Shown: positions 50,042 to 59,434, counted from the stretch's first letter. The stretch: DNA of 64,000 nucleotides from Peribacillus asahii (GCF_004006295.1 NZ_CP026095.1:517501-581500), one strand, 5' to 3'. Numbers and translations: made by a program. The notes: generated by a model from the sequence alone, not told the origin.

Positions 50042-52093
50042 ATGAAAGCGCTTAAATCGTTGATTATTTGGGGGATTGTATCGGCTATAGGGGCGTGGAG
50101 TTTTGCAGCAATCGCCTTAAACCGAGGAGAAAGTATTAATGCTATTTGGCTTATAATAGCAGCTCTTAGTGTATATGCAGTTGCCTATCGTTTTTATAGT
50201 AAGTTTATTGCTAGAAAAGTTTTTGAATTAGATGATAATAGGAAAACGCCTGCAGAAATCCATAATGATGGGAAAGATTATGTACCGACGAATAAATGGG
50301 TGTTATTCGGCCATCACTTTGCTGCGATTGCTGGTGCAGGTCCGCTTGTCGGCCCCGTTTTGGCAGCACAAATGGGGTATTTACCTGGAACGATTTGGCT
50401 TATTGTTGGGGTTGTTTTGGCGGGAGCTGTACAGGATTTTATTATTCTATTCGGATCGATGCGTCGTAATGGTAAGTCGCTTGGAGAGATGATTAAAGAG
50501 GAAATGGGGCCAATTACGGGTTTAATCGCAATGGTAGGCATTTTAGGCATTATGATTATTTTATTAGCGGTCCTTGCCCTCGTAGTGGTAAAAGCTTTAA
50601 TTGGTAGTCCATGGGGGATGTTCACGATTGCGGCAACGATTCCGATTGCGGTTTTTATGGGAATCTATATGCGTTATATTCGGCCGGGACGAGTCGGAGA
50701 AGGTTCGATTATCGGTATTATTCTATTAATACTCGCTTTATACTTTGGTCAATACGTGTCAGAAAGTGAAACGCTAGCGCCATTATTCACATTTAGTGGT
50801 GAAACGATTGCAATCATGATGATTATATATGGATTTGTAGCATCTGTTCTCCCGGTTTGGCTGCTGCTTGCTCCGCGTGATTATTTAAGTACATTTTTAA
50901 AAATTGGGACGATTATCGGTTTAGCATTAGGGATTTTATTTGTATTACCGGTGCTTGAAATGCCAGCTGTAACTCAGTTTATCGATGGTACGGGTCCTGT
51001 ATTCTCCGGTAACTTGTTCCCGTTCTTATTTATTACAATCGCTTGTGGAGCCGTATCGGGTTTTCACTCTCTTATTGCTTCTGGAACAACACCGAAAATG
51101 ATTGAACGTGAATCGCATGCTCGTCCAATTGGTTATGGTGCGATGTTAACGGAGTCGTTTGTTGCAATTATGGCCATCATTGCAGCTTGTGTAATAACGC
51201 CAGGTATCTACTTTTCTCTGAATAGTCCAGCTGCCGTCATTGGAACGGATGCAGTGTCAGCGGCAACGACCATTTCTGAATGGGGGTTTGTCATTACCCC
51301 GGATGATATTACCACGCTTGCCGATGATGTAGGGGAAGAAACAATTCTATCGCGTACGGGCGGGGCACCGACGTTTGCGATTGGAATGGCTTATATTTTT
51401 TCAGAAATCATTGGCGGGAAGGCCTTGATGGCTTTTTGGTATCATTTTGCGATTCTCTTTGAAGCCTTGTTTATTTTGACCACGGTAGATGCGGGGACGA
51501 GAGTGGGCCGCTTTATGATTCAAGATATTATCGGAACGGTTTATAAGCCGTTTAAGAAAACAGAAAAGTGGCTTCCAAACGTAATAGCGACCTTCTTATG
51601 TGTATCTTTGTGGGGATATTTCCTCTATCAAGGCGTTATCGATCCTCTTGGAGGGATTAATACTCTTTGGCCGTTATTTGGGATTGCCAATCAAATGTTG
51701 GCTGCCATTGCTCTCTTACTGGGGACAACGGTATTGTTTAAAATGGGAAAGAAAGCGTACACATGGGTTACGCTTGTACCGACAACTTTCTTATTAGTGA
51801 TTACGATGACAGCCGGTTGGCAAAAGTTATTCCATGAAAATCCTGCGATCGGTTTCTTAGCACATGCGAATAAATTTAAAGACGCTTATGATAATGGGGA
51901 AGTGCTTGCACCAGCAAAAGATTTGGCTCAAATGAAGCAAGTCATTATTAATGATTATGTCGATGCAGCATTATGTGCAATTTTTATGATTGTAGTAATT
52001 ACAGTTTTAATTTCGGCGATTAGATTATGGATTAAAATATTAAAGAATCAAAAAATTGATTCACATGAAACGCCTTACGTCTCACGAACATGA
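50042..52093 (+). CDS. cstA: CstA-family carbon-starvation (peptide/pyruvate) transporter
   Basis: A 683-residue membrane protein with about 16-18 spans. The family blocks FGHHFAAIAGAGPLVGPVLA, GAVQDFIILFGSMRRNGKSL and GFHSLIASGTTPKMI are present. CstA relatives take up peptides or pyruvate when carbon is scarce. The accessory YbdD-like gene follows 15 bases later, as in enterobacteria. GAGGGGTTGAAGAAG precedes the ATG. Confidence 0.95.
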   Translation: MKALKSLIIWGIVSAIGAWSFAAIALNRGESINAIWLIIAALSVYAVAYRFYSKFIARKVFELDDNRKTPAEIHNDGKDYVPTNKWVLFGHHFAAIAGAGPLVGPVLAAQMGYLPGTIWLIVGVVLAGAVQDFIILFGSMRRNGKSLGEMIKEEMGPITGLIAMVGILGIMIILLAVLALVVVKALIGSPWGMFTIAATIPIAVFMGIYMRYIRPGRVGEGSIIGIILLILALYFGQYVSESETLAPLFTFSGETIAIMMIIYGFVASVLPVWLLLAPRDYLSTFLKIGTIIGLALGILFVLPVLEMPAVTQFIDGTGPVFSGNLFPFLFITIACGAVSGFHSLIASGTTPKMIERESHARPIGYGAMLTESFVAIMAIIAACVITPGIYFSLNSPAAVIGTDAVSAATTISEWGFVITPDDITTLADDVGEETILSRTGGAPTFAIGMAYIFSEIIGGKALMAFWYHFAILFEALFILTTVDAGTRVGRFMIQDIIGTVYKPFKKTEKWLPNVIATFLCVSLWGYFLYQGVIDPLGGINTLWPLFGIANQMLAAIALLLGTTVLFKMGKKAYTWVTLVPTTFLLVITMTAGWQKLFHENPAIGFLAHANKFKDAYDNGEVLAPAKDLAQMKQVIINDYVDAALCAIFMIVVITVLISAIRLWIKILKNQKIDSHETPYVSRT

Positions 52094-52108
52094 GTGGGGG
52101 AATGAAGA

Positions 52109-52312
52109 ATGGTAAAGAAAATAGTCAATATGTTACGTTATCGTAAGCAGTTTATTAGTTTGCTTGTCGGTGTTCCGAGTTATGAAACATATGTGGAACA
52201 TATGAAAGAACATCATCCGCACGAACCGATTAAAAGTCGTAAAGTATTTTTCTGTGAAGTACAAGAAGAACGATATAACGCAAAGGGTGGCAAAGTATCT
52301 CGTTGCTGTTAA
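52109..52312 (+). CDS. YbdD/YjiX family CstA accessory protein
   Basis: A 67-residue protein with VGVPSYETYVEHMKEHHPHE, then NAKGGKVSRCC. This matches E. coli YbdD/YjiX, which end in a Cys-Cys pair and are needed for the activity of CstA/BtsT transporters. It is second gene of the cstA operon. Confidence 0.9.
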   Translation: MVKKIVNMLRYRKQFISLLVGVPSYETYVEHMKEHHPHEPIKSRKVFFCEVQEERYNAKGGKVSRCC

Positions 52313-52325
52313 TAAAAGTATGTGG

Positions 52326-52356
52326 AAGGGTCCTCCGTTGTGAGGATTCTTTTTTT
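52326..52356 (+). terminator. Terminator of cstA-ybdD
   Basis: Stem AGGGTCCTC/GAGGATTCT with two G-T pairs, then T7. Confidence 0.7.
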
Positions 52357-52481
52357 GGCCTATTTTTGGCGTTGAGATAGGCCTGACATTCTTTGAAATA
52401 TATTTTCGTGCATGATAATGCGAAATTTAGCAGCGGAGGAATCTAAGTGGTATGGCATTATAGATGGTTTAATATAATACA

Positions 52482-52498
52482 TGTAATAAAAAATAACA
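52482..52498. promoter_or_regulatory. TnrA/GlnR box upstream of amtB
   Basis: TGTAA-TAAAAAA-TAACA fits the TnrA consensus TGTNA-N7-TNACA exactly. A promoter TTGAAT (52525) with TATGAT (52548) follows. Nitrogen-limited activation of amtB-glnK by TnrA is known in B. subtilis. Confidence 0.75.
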
Positions 52499-52606
52499 TT
52501 TACGAAAAAAATTAAATAAATGTATTGAATTTTTAGAAAATTAATCATATGATATATAATATAACACAAGATGTAAGGAGTATTAACATAAAGGGGAGAG
52601 GGAATT

Positions 52607-53821
52607 ATGCAATTAGCAGATTCGGTATTTATGTTTGTTGCTACAATGTTAGTTTGGTTAATGACTCCAGGAATTGCCTTATTCTATGGAGGGATGGTAC
52701 GAAGTAAAAATGTGCTAAGTACAGCAATGCATAGTTATATGCCAATGGCTGTTATTTCTCTTCTTTGGGTAGTTATTGGATACTCGCTTGCATTTTCTCC
52801 AGGAAATACTTTCATCGGTGGACTAGATTGGGTCGGATTAAAAGGGGTAGGTTTTGAACCTGGACCGTATAGCGACACAATTCCTCACAGCTTATTTATG
52901 TTATTTCAAATGACCTTCGCGGTTTTAACCGTTTCGATCATCGCCGGCGGCGTTGCTGAGCGTATGAAATTTTCAGCCTTCTTAATTTTTTCAATTTTAT
53001 GGTCGTTGTTTGTATACGCTCCGGTTGCACACTGGGTATGGGGCGGCGGCTGGTTACACGCAATTGGTACAATCGATTTTGCTGGCGGCAACGTTGTACA
53101 CATTTCATCTGGTGTAGCTGGTTTAGTATTAGCAATTATGTTAGGGAAACGTAAAGAATCCGCAAATAGTTCTCCGCACAATCTTCCGTTAACATTTCTT
53201 GGTGCCTCACTAATTTGGTTTGGTTGGTACGGATTTAATGTAGGAAGTGCTCTTACACTTGATGAAGTAGCTATGAATGTATTTGTAAACACAGCGGTTG
53301 CGGCAGCAGCTGGGATTATTGGTTGGTTAGTTGTCGAAAACATGATTAATAAAAAGCCAACGATGCTTGGAGCGGTATCAGGGGCTCTTGCAGGTCTTGT
53401 AGCAATCACACCAGCTTGTGGATTTGTCACTCCTTCAGCTTCTATTATTATTGGTCTTATTGGCGGGGCATTGTGCTTCTGGGCTATCTTCTCATTGAAA
53501 TCGAAATTAGGCTATGATGATGCCTTGGATGCTTTTGGATTACATGGAATTGGCGGAACGTGGGGCGGTGTTGCAACAGGATTATTTGCAACAACTTCTG
53601 TAAACGCCGGTGGAGCAGATGGTTTATTCTATGGTGATGCTAGCTTATTATGGAAAAGCTTAGTTGCTATTATCGCTACTTATATATTCGTTGCAGTTGT
53701 CACATTCATTATTGCGAAAGTTACTAGTATTTTTGTACCGCTTCGTGTGAATGAGGAAGATGAGTCGGTTGGTCTTGATATTTCTTTACATGGTGAAAAA
53801 GCATACCACGAATCAATTTAA
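52607..53821 (+). CDS. amtB: Ammonium transporter AmtB (NrgA)
   Basis: A 404-residue Amt/Mep channel with 11 spans. Typical motifs are FYGGMVRSKNVLSTAM near residue 25, VHISSGVAGLVLAIMLGKR with the first pore His, and DAFGLHGIGGTWGGVATGLF with the second. It conducts ammonium/ammonia into the cell under nitrogen limitation. Operon with glnK, 16 bases apart. AAAGGGGAGAGGGAATT precedes the ATG. Confidence 0.97.
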   Translation: MQLADSVFMFVATMLVWLMTPGIALFYGGMVRSKNVLSTAMHSYMPMAVISLLWVVIGYSLAFSPGNTFIGGLDWVGLKGVGFEPGPYSDTIPHSLFMLFQMTFAVLTVSIIAGGVAERMKFSAFLIFSILWSLFVYAPVAHWVWGGGWLHAIGTIDFAGGNVVHISSGVAGLVLAIMLGKRKESANSSPHNLPLTFLGASLIWFGWYGFNVGSALTLDEVAMNVFVNTAVAAAAGIIGWLVVENMINKKPTMLGAVSGALAGLVAITPACGFVTPSASIIIGLIGGALCFWAIFSLKSKLGYDDALDAFGLHGIGGTWGGVATGLFATTSVNAGGADGLFYGDASLLWKSLVAIIATYIFVAVVTFIIAKVTSIFVPLRVNEEDESVGLDISLHGEKAYHESI

Positions 53822-53837
53822 AGAAAGGTGATTATAT

Positions 53838-54200
53838 ATGAGTGAGATATTAACGAAAATTGATATTATTACCCGGCCGATTAATTTCGAGAAATTTAAA
53901 GCGGAGCTTGCAAAAATTGGGGTAAGTGGGATTACCGTATCGGATGTGAAGGGTACCAGTCTTCAAAAAGGCTATATTGAAACATATCGTGGAGTCAATC
54001 GGGAAAATTCATTACATGATCGAATTAAAATTGAAATTGTCGTTTGTGAAGTTCCTGTTCAAGATGTGGTAGATGTGACAAGAAAGTTTTTAAGTACAGG
54101 GAAACCAGGGGATGGGAAAATATTCATTTATGAATTAGCGAATGTAGTGAAAATTAGCACAGGTGCAGAAGGTTATGATGCACTGAAAGATGAGAAGTAA
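53838..54200 (+). CDS. glnK: PII protein GlnK (NrgB)
   Basis: A 120-residue PII signalling protein with the B-loop TGKPGDGKIFIYEL and T-loop region GYIETYRGVNRENSLHDRIK. As in B. subtilis NrgB, the Tyr uridylylation site of enteric PII is missing. It binds ATP/2-oxoglutarate, gates AmtB and can bind TnrA. Confidence 0.95.
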   Translation: MSEILTKIDIITRPINFEKFKAELAKIGVSGITVSDVKGTSLQKGYIETYRGVNRENSLHDRIKIEIVVCEVPVQDVVDVTRKFLSTGKPGDGKIFIYELANVVKISTGAEGYDALKDEK

Positions 54201-54227
54201 GCATCTTTTGAAAAAGGAGCGGTCATA

Positions 54228-54410
54228 ATGGGAAGGTTAGTTCGCATTGTTGCGGCGAAGAAACAGAAGATTGTTAATACGCTTATAGCAGAGAAGGTGT
54301 ATGAACCTACGGACCGTTCCTTTTTATTAGACTTACCATTAAAGAATTTAGAAGACCTTTTATTAATTCAAAGGGAATCGATGATTGATCAAGAAAACGA
54401 TCAAACGTAG
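54228..54410 (+). CDS. FbpA-like small protein
   Basis: A 60-residue protein, MGRLVRIVAAKKQKIVNTLI then EKVYEPTDRSFLLDLPLKNLEDLL. The basic N-terminal helix followed by a short acidic helix resembles the FbpA family (Fur-regulated basic proteins that assist the iron-sparing sRNA FsrA in B. subtilis). Its ribosome site AAAGGAGCGG is good. It is 27 bases after glnK without a terminator in between, so it belongs to the nitrogen operon, and I see no Fur box nearby. The family assignment is by pattern only. Confidence 0.6.
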   Translation: MGRLVRIVAAKKQKIVNTLIAEKVYEPTDRSFLLDLPLKNLEDLLLIQRESMIDQENDQT

Positions 54411-54412
54411 AA

Positions 54413-54458
54413 GGAGCCGTTCTTCTTCCTCTTTAGATGGAAGGACGGTTTTCTTGTT
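54413..54458 (+). terminator. Terminator of amtB-glnK-fbpA-like operon
   Basis: Stem AGCCGTTCTTCTTCC/GGAAGGACGGTT with one bulge, then a T-rich tail. Confidence 0.85.
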
Positions 54459-54680
54459 TTACCCATAGAAATTTTTTTGCATTCCGACTATAATGAGTGA
54501 AGAAATAATTATTGCGCATTTTTTCTGGTTTTTTCACGTTTTTCGCTTTTTTAACACCATTTTTTGTTTGGTAAATAAAAAAGACGATGGTGTTAATCAA
54601 ATCTTTAGATATAAAACAAAAAAGAACCTTTTTAAATAGACTAAACGAGAAACAAAAGAGTAGGTTGGTGGGATGAAAAA

Positions 54681-55334
54681 ATGGATCGATTTTCAATTCA
54701 ATCTGTATTAAATATTGTAAATGATTTTTTACCAATGGAGAATGCATCAATTGCTGTGTCTGATGAAAAGCAATTTATTTATTATCAACCGAGTAAACAA
54801 ATTGACTTAAAGATTCAACCAGGGGACATAATAAATAGCGACACTATAACGTACAAAGCGTTAAGTGATCAAAGAAAGGTTTCTGAGTACGTTGATAATA
54901 ATAGCTTTGGTATTCCATATTTCGGAATTGCTGTGCCAATTATGGACGGAGATAAACCAAAGGGAGTCGTTACAGCTATTCTGCCTTCCAAGCCGCTTTT
55001 ACTTTCTACATCATTCTTAACTGTGAAAACGAATGATCGTTGGATGCCTATTCCGAATGATGAAATTATGTATTTGGAAGCACAAAATCGAAAAACACGT
55101 ATTCAGTCGAGTCGTGTTAATGGCTTTCATAAACTGAATTTAAGTGAGCTTGAACTTGTGTTACCAACGGATAACTTCATTAGAGTGCATCGTTCTTATA
55201 TTGTGAATATCCACTTTATTGAGGAAATCTTGCCAGATTTCCATTCAACTTTTTTACTTGTGATGAAGGATAAGTCGAAAATTCAGGTGAGTCAAACATA
55301 TGCAAGTCAATTTAGACGAGCGTTAGGTTTCTGA
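54681..55334 (+). CDS. LytTR-domain transcriptional regulator with sensor domain
   Basis: A 217-residue protein. Residues ~1-105 form a PAS/GAF-like sensor (SIAVSDEKQFIYYQPSKQID; IAVPIMDGDKPKGVVTAIL). Residues ~115-217 are a LytTR DNA-binding domain (DEIMYLEAQNRKTRIQSS; FIRVHRSYIVNIHFIEEI). There is no receiver domain, so it senses a ligand directly. Its neighbour downstream is an acetyl-CoA hydrolase/CoA-transferase gene, the probable target. Start ATG 54681 follows GGTTGGTGGG. Confidence 0.85.
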   Translation: MDRFSIQSVLNIVNDFLPMENASIAVSDEKQFIYYQPSKQIDLKIQPGDIINSDTITYKALSDQRKVSEYVDNNSFGIPYFGIAVPIMDGDKPKGVVTAILPSKPLLLSTSFLTVKTNDRWMPIPNDEIMYLEAQNRKTRIQSSRVNGFHKLNLSELELVLPTDNFIRVHRSYIVNIHFIEEILPDFHSTFLLVMKDKSKIQVSQTYASQFRRALGF

Positions 55335-55417
55335 TTTATTGGCTTTTTTCTTCTTTGTGCCTTGAAAATTCTGGCTTGATTTATTTTTAAGGCCTTTCAT
55401 TCCAAAATGAATGTGAC

Positions 55418-55429
55418 TCTAACGTTAGA
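55418..55429. promoter_or_regulatory. Small palindrome before the CoA-transferase gene
   Basis: TCTAACGTTAGA, a perfect 12-bp palindrome between the LytTR gene and the CoA-transferase gene. LytTR proteins usually prefer direct repeats, so its role is open. Confidence 0.35.
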
Positions 55430-55476
55430 TTGTTAAAATGAACAAGTATAGAAAAGCGGAAATGGGGGACTTTTGT

Positions 55477-57003
55477 ATGAACGAAAGCGTTTTCAAGAAA
55501 ATTCGCAATAAGCAATTTCAAGATAAAATTGTAACTGCCAAGGAAGCTGCTTCATGGATTGAAGATGGCATGGTACTTGGTATGAGTGGATTCACTCGTG
55601 CTGGTGATGCTAAAGTTGTTCCAATGGCACTTGTTGAAAGAGCAAAAACTGAACAATTTAAAGTAGACGTATATACTGGTGCTTCATTAGGGCCAGAAGT
55701 TGATAAATTTATGGCAGAAGCTGGAGTTATCCGTAAGCGCGGACCGTTCCAAGGTGATGCTGGAATTCGTAACAAAATTAATACTGGCGAAGTTACTTAT
55801 GTTGACGCACATTTATCTCATAATGCTGAATTAGTTCGTCAAGGAATTATGGGACCAATCGATTATGCAATTATCGAAGCTGCTGCAATTACTGAAGATG
55901 GTTTGTTAATTCCAACAACATCTGTAGGTAACTCACCAATCTTCGTTCAAGAAGCGAAAAACATTATCATTGAGTTGAACGTTACTCATCCTGATTCATT
56001 AGAGGGTATTCATGATATCTATGTACCTGCTCCACAAGGTGAGCGTGAACCAATTCCAATGACGAAAGCTTCAGATCGTATCGGAACAATTGGTATTCCG
56101 TTAGATCCAGCAAAAGTTAAAGGTATTGTAATTTCTGAAGAGCCGGATGCTCCTTCATTAATCGTTCCTCCAGATGAGGAAACGCAAACAATGGCAAACC
56201 TTTTATTAGATTTCTTCCGTGGAGAAATTAAAGCTGGTCGCTTAACAAATAAATTAGCTCCACTTCAATCAGGTGTAGGTTCTGTAGCAAACGCGGTATT
56301 AGATGGCTTTGCTAATTCTGAATTTGAAGATCTTGAAGTGTCTTCAGAAGTACTTCAAGATGCTGTATTCAACTTAATCGATGCAGGTAAAGTTAAATTC
56401 GCAGCTGCTACTTCAATTACACTGACTGAAGAATTACAGAAAAAAGTATATGGCAACTTAGAAGCTTATGCTGATAAAATTTGCTTACGTCCACAAGAAA
56501 TTTCTAACCACCCAGAAGTTATCCGTCGACTCGGTCTAATTTCTATCAATACAGCGTTAGAACTTGATATCTATGGAAACGTTAACTCTACACACGTTTC
56601 AGGTACAAGAATGATGAACGGTATCGGTGGGTCTGGAGATTTCGCTCGTAACGCTCGTTTAGGTATTTTCGTAACGAAATCTTACGCAAAAGGTGGAAAC
56701 ATCTCAAGTATCGTGCCTATGGTTTCACATGTAGACCATACTGAGCATGATGTGGATGTAATCGTAACTGAGCAAGGTATCGCTGACTTACGTGGACTAG
56801 CTCCAAAAGAACGCGTTGAATTGATCATTAACAACTGTGCACACCCAGATTATCGTGAACAGCTTTGGGCTTACTTCAACGAAGCTGTTGAGAAAACTGG
56901 TGGTCATCAGACTCCACACGTTCTTGAAAAAGCATTATCTTGGCACGTTAACCTTGCTAAGAACGGTACAATGAAAGAAGCTTCTCTTCAAGAGCAAAAA
57001 TAA
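55477..57003 (+). CDS. Acetyl-CoA hydrolase / succinate CoA-transferase family
   Basis: About 508 residues, Cat1/ScpC/AarC-like class I CoA-transferase. Blocks seen: VLGMSGFTRAGDAKVVP, PLQSGVGSVANAVLDGF, SSEVLQDAVFNLIDAGK (carrying the probable catalytic Glu) and GIGGSGDFARNARLGIF. It moves CoA between acetyl/propionyl-CoA and succinate, or hydrolyses acetyl-CoA. The codons look adapted (many ACA, GTA, CGT), suggesting good expression. ATG 55477 follows AATGGGGGAC. Confidence 0.9.
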   Translation: MNESVFKKIRNKQFQDKIVTAKEAASWIEDGMVLGMSGFTRAGDAKVVPMALVERAKTEQFKVDVYTGASLGPEVDKFMAEAGVIRKRGPFQGDAGIRNKINTGEVTYVDAHLSHNAELVRQGIMGPIDYAIIEAAAITEDGLLIPTTSVGNSPIFVQEAKNIIIELNVTHPDSLEGIHDIYVPAPQGEREPIPMTKASDRIGTIGIPLDPAKVKGIVISEEPDAPSLIVPPDEETQTMANLLLDFFRGEIKAGRLTNKLAPLQSGVGSVANAVLDGFANSEFEDLEVSSEVLQDAVFNLIDAGKVKFAAATSITLTEELQKKVYGNLEAYADKICLRPQEISNHPEVIRRLGLISINTALELDIYGNVNSTHVSGTRMMNGIGGSGDFARNARLGIFVTKSYAKGGNISSIVPMVSHVDHTEHDVDVIVTEQGIADLRGLAPKERVELIINNCAHPDYREQLWAYFNEAVEKTGGHQTPHVLEKALSWHVNLAKNGTMKEASLQEQK

Positions 57004-57014
57004 TAGATAAACAA

Positions 57015-57048
57015 TTCGCTATGGCATTTGCTGTAGCGGATTTTTTTT
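57015..57048 (+). terminator. Terminator of the CoA-transferase gene
   Basis: Stem TCGCTATGGCA/TGCTGTAGCGGA with G-T pairs, then T8. Confidence 0.88.
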
Positions 57049-57288
57049 GGACAAGCAAGTTATACATTCTGAATTACTAGATAGTATAAACAGATTATGT
57101 AGATTTATACAAAGAATGAGAATTCGTTAACACGTCATAAGGTGATTCGGTAAGGCTAATATGGAAAAATAATAATAAAAAATGTTGTCCGTTGAGAAAG
57201 TGTGTTACACTGCAATCAGTAATAGAAAAAAGAAATGATATATTTCTCCATCTTATTGAATTGAGAAAAATGTGGAGGAGGGGAACTG

Positions 57289-58392
57289 TTGTTTAAATCA
57301 AAACTGCATTTTTGGACCTTTGAGCTGTTGATGATTGCTGTGCTTATTTTTGTAAGCACAAAAATTTCATTTCTATTCGAACCAATTGGTATTTTCATCA
57401 CAACTTTGTTTTTTCCTATTCTGATTGCAGGGTTTCTATTTTTTCTCTTTAATCCGATTGTGACATTTTTAACGAAAGGGAAAGTACCGAAAGGGTTGGC
57501 GATTCTCCTCATTTATGTTGTCTCCCTTAGTTTAATTGGTCTGTTAATTGGTTTATTAGGTCCATCTCTATCGAAACAGGTTACAGAATTGATCAATGAT
57601 ATTCCAGGTTATTTCAATGAGTCTAGGAAATTCATTGAGGATATGTCCGAAACAATGTGGTTTAAGTGGACGATGGAGCAGGATTATGTTTCATTAGAGG
57701 AGATTGGGAATACACTTCAAAACTATTTAACGACACTGCCAAGTAATATAACGAATAGTCTTTCATCCATTTTTAGCGTAGCGACGAACATTACATTAGT
57801 CATTGTGACAGTTCCATTTATTTTATTTTATATGTTAAAGGATGGGCATAAATTCTCCCGTGCTTTATTACGCTTTGTACCGAAAGGATATCGAAAGTCT
57901 GGGTTAGTCATCTTAAGAGAGACAATGGAAACATTGGCAACATACATACAAGGTCAACTGCTAGTCTGTTTCTTTGTTGGTGTCGGGACGTTTATTGGGT
58001 ATTTAATTATTGATTTACCATACGCGATTTTGTTTGCTTTAATATGTGCCATTACAAATATTATCCCGTATGTTGGTCCGTTCTTAGGCGGAGCACCAGC
58101 TTTTGTTATCGCGTTAATTCATTCTCCAACACAGGCTGTTTTGGTGATTGTCGTCATTACAATTGTACAGCAGCTTGATGGAAATTTAATTTCACCACTT
58201 GTGATTGGGAAGAAGTTGAACACACATCCATTAACAATTATTATTCTTTTACTTGTTGCTGGCAATCTGGCTGGTATTTTAGGGATGATTTTGGCTGTTC
58301 CGACATATTCGGTAGTCAAAACTATCGTTTTAAATATCGTGAAGTTTATAAAACTGCGTAAAAAAGAGCAGGATGAAGAAATATTAGAGTGA
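57289..58392 (+). CDS. AI-2E family (TqsA/PerM-like) membrane protein
   Basis: A 367-residue protein with about eight spans of the AI-2 exporter/PerM superfamily: ILIAGFLFFLFNPIVTFLTK, NIIPYVGPFLGGAPAFVIAL, QQLDGNLISPLVIGK. Relatives are permeases for autoinducer-2 or Na+/H+ antiporters. The role here is unknown. The start is TTG 57289 after an excellent GGAGGAGGGG. Confidence 0.88.
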   Translation: MFKSKLHFWTFELLMIAVLIFVSTKISFLFEPIGIFITTLFFPILIAGFLFFLFNPIVTFLTKGKVPKGLAILLIYVVSLSLIGLLIGLLGPSLSKQVTELINDIPGYFNESRKFIEDMSETMWFKWTMEQDYVSLEEIGNTLQNYLTTLPSNITNSLSSIFSVATNITLVIVTVPFILFYMLKDGHKFSRALLRFVPKGYRKSGLVILRETMETLATYIQGQLLVCFFVGVGTFIGYLIIDLPYAILFALICAITNIIPYVGPFLGGAPAFVIALIHSPTQAVLVIVVITIVQQLDGNLISPLVIGKKLNTHPLTIIILLLVAGNLAGILGMILAVPTYSVVKTIVLNIVKFIKLRKKEQDEEILE

Positions 58393-58394
58393 AT

Positions 58395-58431
58395 AAAAGC
58401 GAGTTCTTATAGGAACTCGCTTTTATTTTTT
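58395..58431 (+). terminator. Terminator of the AI-2E family gene
   Basis: Stem AAAAGCGAGTTC/GAACTCGCTTTT followed by ATTTTTTT. Confidence 0.93.
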
Positions 58432-58443
58432 TATCTGAAAGGT

Positions 58444-58465
58444 GTGTGAAACCGCGGTTTCACAC
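58444..58465. promoter_or_regulatory. Perfect 22-bp palindrome in intergenic space
   Basis: Arms GTGTGAAACCG/CGGTTTCACAC with no spacer and no T run. It lies 12 bases past a terminator and ~80 bases past the end of the convergent TetR gene. It is likely a protein-binding site rather than a terminator. A similar half site occurs at 18958-18973. Confidence 0.55.
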
Positions 58466-58548
58466 GCATGATCCCAAAATTGTATAAATAAACAATATTT
58501 ATTAACAAAGCCATCTGCAAATAAACAGGATATAATGAAAAACGTTCT

Positions 58549-59385
58549 TTATAATTGATAATATTCGCGAATTAAATACGAAATCCACTTGCACTGTGGG
58601 TTGTTTTTAATGTTTTCTAACAAGCCCTTTGTAATAGCTAGGCTTGTGTTTGTTTTGAATAGATCATCTTTTAGAATTTGTAGCGATTCTTGCTCAATTG
58701 GATTTTCGATATCACCGATTTTTTGTTCAATTAGTGCAGCAATATGTTCTGTTGTTACCTGTTCATGTATAGGTCCCTTAATAATACGTATAATATCTCC
58801 TGAAATGAAAGGGATTGTTGAATGTTGAGCTAGTAAAGCTGTTTTTTCGACGAGTGATTTAGTTAATGAATCTATATCTAACGGTAAATTAAAGCGAAGA
58901 TACAAGCCTGAGTAAATTTGTATAAACCCTTTAATACAAATTAATAAATCGTATTTCGTTTCTTCGATCTGTTCACCATATAATTGATCTAACATATACA
59001 GTATGCTTTCATTAATATGACTGTCATAGTAATCATGTTTAGAGATTAGTTCCTCATTATTAAAGGTTTGTGTTTGTTCTTTAAGGAACATTTTAGCGAA
59101 AGCTGAATGTTTACTGAAAGAACGGAATGTTGTGAAGTAGAATACATAAAGAAGTTCTTCCTTGTTTGAACAATTTCTGACTGAGTAGTCAATATCAGCT
59201 GTGATTTGCATCATAAAGTAATCGATTAATGCCAGAATTAACTCGTCTTTTGATTTAAATGAAAGGTAAAAAGCCCCTTTTGAGATACCGCAGCGCTCCG
59301 TAATTTGTTGAACAGAAGTTGCTTCGAAGCCTTGTTCTGAAAATAGCTCTAATGCTTTATCCATTATTAATTGTTTTTTGACCAT
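58549..59385 (-). CDS. TetR-family regulator (YerO-like)
   Basis: A 278-residue TetR protein. The DNA-binding domain LFSEQGFEATSVQQITERCG then ISKGAFYLSFKSKDELI is at the N-terminus, and a long ligand domain follows. The length (longer than usual TetR) and the neighbouring SwrC-like pump match B. subtilis YerO, which controls swrC (yerP). Divergent from the pump, with an operator candidate between them. Confidence 0.88.
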   Translation of the reverse strand: MVKKQLIMDKALELFSEQGFEATSVQQITERCGISKGAFYLSFKSKDELILALIDYFMMQITADIDYSVRNCSNKEELLYVFYFTTFRSFSKHSAFAKMFLKEQTQTFNNEELISKHDYYDSHINESILYMLDQLYGEQIEETKYDLLICIKGFIQIYSGLYLRFNLPLDIDSLTKSLVEKTALLAQHSTIPFISGDIIRIIKGPIHEQVTTEHIAALIEQKIGDIENPIEQESLQILKDDLFKTNTSLAITKGLLENIKNNPQCKWISYLIREYYQL

Positions 59386-59420
59386 CTATTAAAATCGCTC
59401 CTACATAATTTATTGACAAT

Positions 59421-59434
59421 TGACCGATTAGTCA
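59421..59434. promoter_or_regulatory. Candidate operator between yerO-like and swrC-like genes
   Basis: TGAC-CGATTA-GTCA inverted repeat overlapping TTGACA (59413) and TATAAA (59440). Position between divergent genes fits control of both by the YerO-like repressor. Confidence 0.6.

Noticed and set aside
52357..52384. Stem GGCCTAT/ATAGGCC after cstA-ybdD as a riboswitch
   Set aside because: It is an isolated short stem next to a terminator, with no conserved aptamer features.
58444..58465. parS or Noc site
   Set aside because: The sequence differs from TGTTTCACGTGAAACA and ATTTCCCGGGAAAT at several core positions.
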